A stretch of DNA of 64,000 bases from the NCBI RefSeq assembly GCF_014083985.1, contig NZ_CP046907.1, positions 1,964,001 through 2,028,000 of the forward strand. Reading direction: 5' to 3'. How positions within the stretch are numbered: the stretch's first letter is position 1; each line of letters begins with the position of its first letter. Positions 26,990 through 34,040 of the stretch are shown one piece after another. A program made the position numbers and the translations under genes. Source of the DNA: Streptomyces sp. SCUT-3 (GTDB lineage: Bacteria; Actinomycetota; Actinomycetes; Streptomycetales; Streptomycetaceae). The notes beneath the pieces were generated by a model, which did not search any database, was not told the DNA's origin, and saw nothing but the letters and a program-made list of their open reading frames with translations.

Positions 26990-28501
26990 GTGAGTGACAC
27001 CCCATTCGGTTTTGGCGTCCCGCCCGAGGACGGCGACGACGACAAGAAGGGCGGCCAGGACTCCGGGAACACCGGGGACCGCGGCGGCCGAGGCGGGCAG
27101 GGTCCCGCGAACCCGTTCGGATTCGGCGGCGCCAACCCCTTCGGGGGCGGCAACCCCTTCGGGGGCGGGGACAACCCGCTGGCCGCCATGTTCGGCTCCT
27201 TCAACCCGGCCGACCTGGGCGCGGCCTTCCAGCAGCTGGGGCAGATGCTCTCCTCCGAGGGCGGCCCGGTGAACTGGGACATGGCCAAGGAGATCGCCCG
27301 CCAGACGGTCGCCCGCGGCACCGAGGACGGCGTCAAGGACGTCAGCGTCGGGCCGAGGGACCGGTCCGCCGTGGAGGACGCGGTGCGCCTGGCCGACCTG
27401 TGGCTGGACGGCGTGACCTCGCTGCCCTCGGGCTCCTCCTCCGCCGTGGCGTGGAGCCGGGCCGAGTGGGTCGAGGCGACGCTGCCGGTGTGGAAGGAAC
27501 TGGTCGACCCGGTCGCCGAGCGCGTCGGCGCGGCGATGGGCGACGTGCTGCCCGAGGAGATGCAGGCCATGGCCGGCCCGCTCATCGGGATGATGCGCAG
27601 CATGGGCGGCGCCATGTTCGGCACCCAGCTCGGGCAGGCGCTCGGCACCCTCGCGGGGGAGGTCGTCGGCTCCACCGACATCGGCCTGCCCCTCGGCCCC
27701 GCCGGCAAGGCCGCCCTGCTGCCGGTGAACGTGACCTCGTTCGGCGAGGGCCTGGGCGTGCCCCAGGACGAGGTGCGGCTGTACCTGGCCCTGCGCGAGG
27801 CCGCCCACCAGCGGCTGTTCGCCCACGTCCCGTGGCTGCGCGCCCACCTGTTCGGCGCGGTGGAGGGCTACGCCCGCGGGATCGCGGTGGACACCTCCCG
27901 GCTGGAGGACCTCGTCGGGCAGATCGACCCGTCGAACCCCGAGGCCATGCAGGAAGCCCTCCAGCAGGGCATGTTCCAGCCCGAGGACACCCCCGCGCAG
28001 AAGGCCGCGCTGGCCCGGCTGGAGACGGCGCTGGCGCTGGTCGAGGGCTGGGTGGACGCGGTGGTGCACGCCGCCGCCGAACCGCACCTGCCGTCGGCCG
28101 GGGCGCTGCGCGAGACCCTGCGCAGGCGCCGGGCGAGCGGCGGCCCCGCCGAGCAGACCTTCGCCACCCTCATCGGGCTGCAGCTGCGGCCCCGCCGGCT
28201 GCGGGACGCCTCCCGGCTGTGGGCGTCGCTGACCGACGCGCGCGGCACGGAGGGCCGGGACGCCCTGTGGTCCCACCCGGACATGCTGCCGACCGCCGCC
28301 GACCTCGACGACCCGGACGGCTTCGTGCACCGGGACCAGCTCGACTTCTCCGAGCTGGACAGGATGCTCGGCGACGCCGCGCGCGGGGACCGCGCGGAGG
28401 ACGGCGGCGAGCGCCGGGAGGACGGCGGCACGGACGGCGGCGGCGACAACGGCGGCGACCGCGGTCGTGACCGTGACCGTGGGGACGAGGGCGGCGAGTG
28501 A
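26990..28501 (+). CDS. DUF2342 / 'zinc-dependent metalloprotease' family protein
   Basis: 503 aa. The N-terminus is Gly/Asp-rich with a repeated NPFGFGG/NPFGGG element (residues 35-65). The core matches the actinobacterial DUF2342 (F420-associated) family: GGPVNWDMAKEIARQ, a Gly/Met-rich segment, VNVTSFGEGL and LYLALREAAHQRLFAHVPWLRAHL. Annotators call this a metalloprotease, but the motif reads REAAH, not HExxH, so the first zinc ligand is missing and activity is unlikely. The C-terminus is Asp/Gly/Arg-rich. The stop overlaps the Nudix gene start (GTGA), so they are co-translated. Confidence 0.82.
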   Translation: MSDTPFGFGVPPEDGDDDKKGGQDSGNTGDRGGRGGQGPANPFGFGGANPFGGGNPFGGGDNPLAAMFGSFNPADLGAAFQQLGQMLSSEGGPVNWDMAKEIARQTVARGTEDGVKDVSVGPRDRSAVEDAVRLADLWLDGVTSLPSGSSSAVAWSRAEWVEATLPVWKELVDPVAERVGAAMGDVLPEEMQAMAGPLIGMMRSMGGAMFGTQLGQALGTLAGEVVGSTDIGLPLGPAGKAALLPVNVTSFGEGLGVPQDEVRLYLALREAAHQRLFAHVPWLRAHLFGAVEGYARGIAVDTSRLEDLVGQIDPSNPEAMQEALQQGMFQPEDTPAQKAALARLETALALVEGWVDAVVHAAAEPHLPSAGALRETLRRRRASGGPAEQTFATLIGLQLRPRRLRDASRLWASLTDARGTEGRDALWSHPDMLPTAADLDDPDGFVHRDQLDFSELDRMLGDAARGDRAEDGGERREDGGTDGGGDNGGDRGRDRDRGDEGGE

Positions 28502-29028
28502 GCCGGCTCCACGAGGACGCGGTCCGCGTCCTGAAGGAATGGACCGCGCCGGACGGCGAACGCGAACGGCTGCGCTCCGACTACCTCGACCACCTCGCGG
28601 CGCACCCGGACGGCATGTGGAAGTCCTGCCGGGACGGGCACCTCACGGCCAGCGCGCTGGTCGTGGACCCCGCGCGCGGACGCGTCCTGCTGACGCTGCA
28701 CCGCAAGCTGACCATGTGGCTGCAGACGGGCGGGCACTGCGAGCCGGACGACGCCTCGCTGGCGGACGCCGCGCTGCGCGAGGCCCGCGAGGAGTCGGGC
28801 GTCCCCGGCCTGCGGCTGCTGGGCGGGGAGCCGGTCACCCTGGACCGGCACCTGACCCCGTGCGCCTGGCACCTGGACGTGCAGTACGCGGCCGTGGCCC
28901 CGGAGGGCTCGGTCGAGGAGATCAGCGACGAGTCGCTGGAGCTGAAGTGGTTCACCTACGACGAGGTCGCGGCGGTCGCGGACGAGTCCGTGCTGCGGCT
29001 GGTGGCGAGGACCCGCTCGCTGCTGTAG
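28498..29028 (+). CDS. Nudix hydrolase
   Basis: 176 aa, GTG start in a 4-nt overlap with the DUF2342 gene. The Nudix box is GGHCEPDDASLADAALREAREESG, cut here as GGHCEPDD...REAREESG, with the REAxEE glutamates that bind Mg. The rest of the protein (MWLQTGG, HLTPCAWHLDVQYAA) resembles a family of actinobacterial Nudix proteins with unknown substrate. The conserved pairing with DUF2342 suggests a shared process. Confidence 0.88.
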   Translation: MSRLHEDAVRVLKEWTAPDGERERLRSDYLDHLAAHPDGMWKSCRDGHLTASALVVDPARGRVLLTLHRKLTMWLQTGGHCEPDDASLADAALREAREESGVPGLRLLGGEPVTLDRHLTPCAWHLDVQYAAVAPEGSVEEISDESLELKWFTYDEVAAVADESVLRLVARTRSLL

Positions 29029-29175
29029 GCGCGCGCCGCGGCCGGGGTGCTCCGTGCCCGTCGCGGCGGAACCGCCCGGGCGTCCTCCGGTCCGGGTGAA
29101 CGGCGCGGCCGGGCGCGGCACGGACGCGGTGTGCGGGGCCGGAGCCGGGGCCGGAGGGGACGGGCGCCGGACGTC

Positions 29176-29865
29176 CTAACCGCCGTCCCCCGGCCCCCGG
29201 AGACCTGTCGGCGGGGCCTCCTGCCCGCACGGGTCCGGCAGGTCCGGCAGGTGCGGCAGGCCGGCCGCCGCGACGACGCCCTCGAGGTAGCCGCGGGCCC
29301 GCTCCGTAAGGGGGTACGCCTCCAGCAGCTTCCAGAAGCGGGGGCCGTGGCCGGGCACCAGCAGGTGGGCCAGCTCGTGCAGCAGCACGTAGTCCACGAC
29401 GTACTCCGGCATCCCCTGCAGGCGGTGCGAGAGGCGGACGGTGCCCTCGGCGGGGGTGCACGAGCCCCAGCGGGTGGTCTGGTTGGTGACCCACCGCACG
29501 CTCAGCGGGCGGGCGCGTCCGGCCAGGTACCGTCCGGACAGCTCCTCCGCCCGCCGGGCCAGTGCGTCGTCGCCGGCGGGCCGGCGCTTCTCCCGGGCGG
29601 CGAGCCGTTCGAGCATGGCGGCCACCCAGTGCTCCTCCTCCTCGGCCGACATCCGCGCGGGCAGGAACACCACGACCCGGTCGCCCTCGCGGCGCGCCGA
29701 GACCGTGCGGCTGCGGCGCGCGCTGCGCCGCACCTCGACCGCGGGGGTGCGTGCGTCGGCCGCGGGGGTGCGCGCGGGCACGGCCCGGGAGGGGCCGGGG
29801 GCAAAGTCGGGGCCGGAGGTGGGACCGGCGGGGCCGGGGGCGTCGGCGGCGGGGTCGGCTGGCAC
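29176..29865 (-). CDS. YgjP/M48-type metallopeptidase (DUF45)
   Basis: 229 aa from GTG 29865. Zinc motif LLHELAHLLVPGHGPRFW (HExxH followed by a third His) and the upstream block RWVTNQTTRWGSCTPAEGTVRLS are the YgjP/DUF45 signatures. The first 60 residues are Pro/Ala-rich. A TAGCCT hexamer ends 7 nt before the GTG, so a leaderless transcript is likely and supports this start. The protein lacks a signal peptide and should be cytosolic. Convergent with the Nudix gene, divergent from the ThiF-like gene. Confidence 0.85.
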   Translation of the reverse strand: MPADPAADAPGPAGPTSGPDFAPGPSRAVPARTPAADARTPAVEVRRSARRSRTVSARREGDRVVVFLPARMSAEEEEHWVAAMLERLAAREKRRPAGDDALARRAEELSGRYLAGRARPLSVRWVTNQTTRWGSCTPAEGTVRLSHRLQGMPEYVVDYVLLHELAHLLVPGHGPRFWKLLEAYPLTERARGYLEGVVAAAGLPHLPDLPDPCGQEAPPTGLRGPGDGG

Positions 29866-30055
29866 GTCGCCGAGGCTACCGGGCACGGGGCCGCCCGCGA
29901 TCCGTCGTCCACAGGCTGCGGTGCGATCGTCCGACCGTCCTCCCGTGCCTGTGGACAACCGCGGACGGCGCAGGCCTCGGGGGCGCATGCTGGGGCCGTC
30001 GTCATGTGCCCGGCCGAGGGCCGTGTGCCCGGTTCAGGACAGGGGGTCGGTTTCC

Positions 30056-31330
30056 GTGCATCCGATGGTCAAGCCCGCGGTGCGCCGCGGGTGGCGGGAC
30101 GCCCGCACTCTGCAGTTCGGCGTCGATCCGGCCCGCGCGGTCCTCATGGAGCACGTGGACCGCACCACCGAGCGGCTGCTGGGCCTGCTCGACGGCACCA
30201 GGTCGGTGGAGCGGGTGCGCGAGGAGGCGGGGCTGCTCGGGCTCGACCCGCAGCGCGCGGACCGGCTGCTGGACCTCCTGGCCGAGCACGGCGTCCTGGA
30301 CGACACCGAGTCGCTGCGCGACCTGGTGCGCGGCCCCGGCGCGCCGCCCGCCGCCGCGCTGGACCGGCTGCGCCCCGACCTCGCCTCGCTGTCGGTGGTG
30401 CACCCGGCCCCGGGGGCCGCGGGCGCGGTGATGGCGGCCCGGCGCGCGGCCGTCGTGCAGGTGCGCGGGGCGGGGCGGGTGGGCGCGGCGGTGGCGGCGC
30501 TGCTCTCTGCCGCCGGGGTGGGCACGGTGGAGCCGGTGGACGAGGGGCGGAGCGATCCGTGGGACGTGTCGCCCTGCGGGATCGCGGCCGAGGACGTGGG
30601 GCGGCAGCGGACCCTGGCCGCCCGCGGCGCGGTGCGGCGGGCGGCGCCCGACCCCCGCGCCGCGGTCCGCGCCCGGCGCGCCCGGCAGGCGGAGCAGGCG
30701 GGACGGGAGGAGCAGGCGGGACGGGAGGGATGGGCGGAGCGGACCGGGCGGGCCGGGGACGCCCCGGGGCACGGCCGTCCGTGCGCGGCGGGAGGGGCCC
30801 GGTCCTCCTCGGCCTCCCCGGCCCTGGTGGTGTTCGCGCCCCGGGACGGGCTCGCCGCCTGGGCCCCGGACCCCGCAGCGGCCGCGGGACTGGTCGAGAG
30901 CGGGGTGCCGCACCTGTACGCGGGCGTCGTGGAGGGCCTGGGGCTGGTCGGCCCGCTGGTGGTGCCGGGCGGTTCGGCCTGCGCGGGCTGCCTGGAACTG
31001 CGGGCCTCGGAGGAGGACCCGGCACGGCCCCGGCTGCTCGCCCAGCTGCGGTCCGGGCGCTCCTCGGGCGTACCCGCCTGCGACACCGCGCTGGCCACTA
31101 CAGTGGCTGGTCTCACCGCCCTGCACGCACTGGCCTTCCTGGACGGGGGTGTTCCGGTGAGCGTGGGGGCGCGGACGCGGCTGTCCCTGGCCGGCCTGGA
31201 CACGGCCGTCCAACGGGTGGAGCCGCATCCTCGCTGTCCGTGTTCCCGGGCCCGCGGCCCGGAGGGCGGGCGGGCGGACAGGACCACGCCCACCTCGCAG
31301 GGCCGACCGGAAAGAGGGGCACATGTCTGA
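30056..31330 (+). CDS. ThiF/cyclodehydratase-like (TOMM leader-binding-type) protein
   Basis: 424 aa. N-terminal winged-helix-like segment (MEHVDRTTERLLGLLDGTRSVERV, LLAEHGVLDD) resembling the peptide-binding part of azole-forming enzymes, then a Rossmann-like segment VVQVRGAGRVGAAVAALLSAAGVG that fits a ThiF/E1 nucleotide fold. Cysteines at SACAGCLEL and HPRCPCSR resemble a structural zinc site. A highly charged linker (RQAEQAGREEQAGREG) is inserted. No precursor peptide, YcaO or dehydrogenase lies next to it, so it may act alone. GTG 30056 or ATG 30065 could start it. Overlaps the ABC1 kinase gene by 8 nt. Confidence 0.75.
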   Translation: MHPMVKPAVRRGWRDARTLQFGVDPARAVLMEHVDRTTERLLGLLDGTRSVERVREEAGLLGLDPQRADRLLDLLAEHGVLDDTESLRDLVRGPGAPPAAALDRLRPDLASLSVVHPAPGAAGAVMAARRAAVVQVRGAGRVGAAVAALLSAAGVGTVEPVDEGRSDPWDVSPCGIAAEDVGRQRTLAARGAVRRAAPDPRAAVRARRARQAEQAGREEQAGREGWAERTGRAGDAPGHGRPCAAGGARSSSASPALVVFAPRDGLAAWAPDPAAAAGLVESGVPHLYAGVVEGLGLVGPLVVPGGSACAGCLELRASEEDPARPRLLAQLRSGRSSGVPACDTALATTVAGLTALHALAFLDGGVPVSVGARTRLSLAGLDTAVQRVEPHPRCPCSRARGPEGGRADRTTPTSQGRPERGAHV

Positions 31331-32675
31331 TCTCCCGCGCAAGGCGGTGACGCGCACCGCGAAGCTCGCCGCGCTGCCCCTCGGCTTCGCCGGCCGGGCC
31401 ACGATGGGCCTGGGCCGGCGACTGGGCGGCCGCCCCGCCGAGGAGGTCAGCGTCGAGCTCCAGGAGCGCACCGCCGAGCAGCTGTTCAAGGTGCTCGGGG
31501 AGCTGAAGGGCGGGGCCATGAAGTTCGGGCAGGCCCTGTCCGTCTTCGAGGCGGCGCTGCCGGAGGACGTCGCCGGACCGTACCGGGCGGCGCTGACGAA
31601 GCTTCAGGAGGCCGCTCCCCCGCTGCCCGCGCGGACCGTGCACACGGTGCTGGAGTCCGCCCTGGGCGGGGACTGGCGCGACTCGTTCGAGGAGTTCGAC
31701 GACGTCCCGGCCGCGGCAGCCTCGATCGGCCAGGTCCACCGGGCCGTCTGGCGCGACGGCCGCCGGGTCGCGGTGAAGATCCAGTACCCGGGGGCGGGGG
31801 AGGCCCTGCTGTCGGACCTGACGCAGCTGGGCCGGGTGGCCCGGCTGCTCGGGCCCCTGGTGCCGGGGATCGACGTCAAGCCGCTGATCGCCGAGATGCG
31901 CGAGCGGGTCACCGAGGAGCTGGACTACGCGCTGGAGGCCGAGGCGCAGCGGGCGCACGCTGCGGAGTTCGCCGACGACCCGGACGTGTACGTCCCGGAC
32001 GTGGTGGCCTGTTCCGGGCAGGTGCTGGTCACCGAGTGGATGGACGGCCGGCCGCTGTCGGAGGTGATAAGCGGGGGCAGCCCGCAGGAGCGGGACAGGG
32101 CAGGCCAGCTGCTGGCGCACTTCCTGTTCGCGGGGCCGTCGCGCACCGGACTGCTGCACGCCGACCCGCACCCGGGCAACTTCCGGCTGCTGACCGACGG
32201 CGGCCCGCCGTCGGGGTGGCGGCTGGGCGTGCTGGACTTCGGCACGGTGGACCGGCTCCCCGAGGGGCTTCCCGAGCCGATCGGCACCGCGCTGCGCATG
32301 GCCCTGGCCGGGGAGGCGGAGCCGGTGCACGCGATGCTGCGCCAGGAGGGCTTCGTCCGGAACGGGATCACCCTGGACCCGGAGGCGGTGCTGGACTACC
32401 TGCAGCCGATCGTCGAACCGGCGCGGGTCGAGGAGTTCACCTTCACCCGCGCCTGGATGCGGGAGCAGGCGGCGCGAATAGCCGACCCCCGCTCCCCCGC
32501 CCACCAGTTGGGCCGGCAGCTCAACCTGCCGCCCGCCTACCTGCTGATCCACCGGGTCACGCTGAGCACCATCGGGGTGCTGTGCCAGCTGGGGGCGACG
32601 GTCCGGCTGCGGGACGAGCTGCTGGAGTGGCTGCCCGGCTTCGACGACGGAACGGCGGAGGACCGGCCCGCCTGA
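31323..32675 (+). CDS. ABC1/UbiB-family (AarF) atypical kinase
   Basis: 450 aa. UbiB-type protein-kinase-like fold. Signatures: KGGAMKFGQALS (KxGQ motif), the Ala-rich AAAASIGQVHRA loop that replaces the usual glycine loop, VAVKIQYPG (ATP lysine), LLHADPHPGNF (catalytic HADxHxGN) and VLDFGTVDRL (DFG-like). Family members act as ATPases or small-molecule kinases in isoprenoid-lipid handling; the actinomycete substrate is not known. Translationally coupled to the ThiF-like gene by an 8-nt overlap and followed by a strong hairpin. Confidence 0.9.
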   Translation: MSDLPRKAVTRTAKLAALPLGFAGRATMGLGRRLGGRPAEEVSVELQERTAEQLFKVLGELKGGAMKFGQALSVFEAALPEDVAGPYRAALTKLQEAAPPLPARTVHTVLESALGGDWRDSFEEFDDVPAAAASIGQVHRAVWRDGRRVAVKIQYPGAGEALLSDLTQLGRVARLLGPLVPGIDVKPLIAEMRERVTEELDYALEAEAQRAHAAEFADDPDVYVPDVVACSGQVLVTEWMDGRPLSEVISGGSPQERDRAGQLLAHFLFAGPSRTGLLHADPHPGNFRLLTDGGPPSGWRLGVLDFGTVDRLPEGLPEPIGTALRMALAGEAEPVHAMLRQEGFVRNGITLDPEAVLDYLQPIVEPARVEEFTFTRAWMREQAARIADPRSPAHQLGRQLNLPPAYLLIHRVTLSTIGVLCQLGATVRLRDELLEWLPGFDDGTAEDRPA

Positions 32676-32694
32676 CGCGGAACCGGTCCTCCGC

Positions 32695-32730
32695 GGCGGC
32701 GGGCCCGTCCTGACGGACGGGTCCGCCGCC
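32695..32730 (+). terminator. Terminator after the ABC1 kinase gene
   Basis: 15-bp stem with one G-T pair (32695-32709 with 32716-32730), 6-nt loop. Confidence 0.75.
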
Positions 32731-32775
32731 GTGTTCACCACCAGGACGCCGCCGTTCGCCGGCGTCCGCGCGGCA

Positions 32776-32988
32776 TCACTGCATGACGGCGGCGGCCAGT
32801 GCCCGGCGGGCGCGCAGCGAGACGCGTTCGGCCCGTCGCTGCAGCCGGCGGGCGCGCAGAGACGCCCGCTCGGCCCGTCGCTGCAATCGGCCGGCCTCCG
32901 CCAGCCTGCTGCCCATGCGTTGGGACTCGGCCTCGTAGAACCTTTCCTGCATATGGGCACGGTTCACGGCTTCGGGGGCGAGGTGCAT
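32776..32988 (-). CDS. Small Arg/Ala-rich helical protein (70 aa)
   Basis: 70 aa from ATG 32988 (MHLAPEAVNRAHMQERF), with AGGAA 7 nt upstream. It is predicted to be one long charged helix. Residues about 38-65 hold a tandem duplication, RLQRRAERASLRAR then RLQRRAERVSLRAR, mirrored by a 42-bp DNA repeat. Similar short Arg-rich proteins next to wblC exist in other Streptomyces as far as I recall, but the duplicated unit may be particular to this strain. It lies downstream of wblC on the same strand. Function unknown. Confidence 0.6.
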   Translation of the reverse strand: MHLAPEAVNRAHMQERFYEAESQRMGSRLAEAGRLQRRAERASLRARRLQRRAERVSLRARRALAAAVMQ

Positions 32989-33040
32989 TTCGGGGTTCCT
33001 GTTCTTCCGGTGGACATGCATCACGGGTACTGCTTCGGGC

Positions 33041-33075
33041 GGTGGTTCAGGTGGTGCTTCAGGTGGTGCTCGAGG
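33041..33075. repeat. 12-bp tandem repeat (GGTGCTTCAGGT-like)
   Basis: About three imperfect copies between wblC and the 70-aa gene (GGTGGTTCAGGT, GGTGCTTCAGGT, GGTGCTCGAGGT). Confidence 0.6.
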
Positions 33076-33109
33076 TGGCGCCGGGGCCGCCGGGCGGTGC
33101 CGGAGCGGG

Positions 33110-33388
33110 TCAGGCCGCGACCTCGTTCTTGCGCGGACGCCCCCGCGGCCGCTTCCGGGGCACGACGACGCCCTGGACGAACAGCTCGCCGCCCCAGACG
33201 CCCCACGGCTCGCGCCGGTCCTTGGCGCCGGCCAGGCAGGCCTCGCGCACCGGGCAGGTGCGGCACAGGGACTTGGCGTACTCGACGTCGGCCGGGGACT
33301 CGGCGAAGAAGACCTCCGGGTCGTAGGTGCGGCACGGAACGGCCGAGCCGAGGCTTTCGACGACGTCGTCGAAGGCGGTGAGCTGCAT
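33110..33388 (-). CDS. wblC: WhiB-family Fe-S regulator WblC/WhiB7
   Basis: 92 aa. Iron-sulfur co-activator that binds the primary sigma factor and turns on intrinsic antibiotic-resistance genes. Four cluster cysteines are visible (VPCRTYDPE; SLCRTCPVREACLAG), then the turn GVWGGELF and a C-terminal AT-hook RGRPRKNE, which among WhiB proteins marks the WhiB7/WblC group. The ATG has GGAGG 8 nt upstream. The gene is preceded by a roughly 600-nt leader with an upstream ORF and a terminator, and lies downstream of uvrD2, as in S. coelicolor. Confidence 0.95.
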   Translation of the reverse strand: MQLTAFDDVVESLGSAVPCRTYDPEVFFAESPADVEYAKSLCRTCPVREACLAGAKDRREPWGVWGGELFVQGVVVPRKRPRGRPRKNEVAA

Positions 33389-33551
33389 CAAGGACACCTC
33401 CGGGGGTCCGTCAGGGGTGCGGGGGTCGGACGGCGGTGCGGACGGGGCGTGCGGTGCGGGATGCACGGTCAGGGTGTTCCTCGTCTGTTCGGTCCGGCCG
33501 GTGGGCCGGCTTGTGGTCGGTACCGGGGCCGGGGGCTTTCCGACAAACGGA

Positions 33552-33586
33552 AGGGCCGCGGATCCCGGTTCGGGTTCCGCGGCCCT
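33552..33586 (-). terminator. Terminator hairpin inside the wblC leader (candidate attenuator)
   Basis: 11-bp perfect outer stem (33552-33562 with 33576-33586) and an inner CCC/GGG stem. On the minus strand it is followed by the T-rich TTCCGTTTGTCGG. It lies between the upstream ORF stop and wblC, 164 nt before the wblC ATG. Confidence 0.8.
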
Positions 33587-33609
33587 GGAGGCGCCGTCCT
33601 GATGCAGGA

Positions 33610-33906
33610 TCAGGCTGGGTCTCTCCAGGGTGACAGGCCGCGGAAGGCCCGCATGTTCTGGTGCTTCGTGACCGCTGCGGAATCGACGCCGGCGAAGCCG
33701 CCGCCCATCCACTGCTGGTTTCCGGCACCGTTGGTCGTCGCAACGCAGGCATACGCCCGCACAGCCGCTGCCGCGGGTGCCTGGGTCGGTCGCTCGCTGC
33801 GCTCTCGCACGACGGGGGACACCGAAGGCAGGGCAACGGCGGAGGAGGCCCCGAGCAGGCAGGAGGCAGCGTTCGACAGACCGGCCAGTTTGGTGATGCT
33901 GATCAT
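33610..33906 (-). CDS. Upstream ORF in the wblC leader (98 aa)
   Basis: 98 codons starting MISITKLAGLSNAASCLLG, with an excellent ribosome site (GAGGAGG, 8 nt spacing). The stop lies 24 nt before the attenuator hairpin. The first 33 residues are hydrophobic/Ser-rich; the remainder has no recognised domain (a GNQQWMGGGFAGVDS stretch is notable). Third-position G/C bias is weaker than in neighbouring genes. In WhiB7/WblC systems an upstream ORF senses ribosome stalling and controls a leader terminator, and this ORF is in the right place. It could instead be an independent small protein. Confidence 0.6.
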   Translation of the reverse strand: MISITKLAGLSNAASCLLGASSAVALPSVSPVVRERSERPTQAPAAAAVRAYACVATTNGAGNQQWMGGGFAGVDSAAVTKHQNMRAFRGLSPWRDPA

Positions 33907-34001
33907 TGGAATCCGCCTCCTCTCGGCGTCTCGTAGGTGCATGTGGCAGTACAGCACGGCCCCGCACGCTCCCGGAAGAACCGTTTGCGACCGTGCTGGG
34001 A

Positions 34002-34040
34002 AGGCTATTGGGATTTCCACGGCGCGCGCAAACTATTTTT
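34002..34040 (-). promoter_or_regulatory. Predicted wblC promoter with AT-rich WhiB7-type element
   Basis: On the minus strand -35 TTGCGC (34031-34026), 18-nt spacer, -10 TAGCCT (34007-34002). An AT-rich AAAAATAGTT stretch (34040-34031) abuts the -35, as known for WhiB7-activated promoters. The stretch includes the last codons of uvrD2. Confidence 0.6.
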
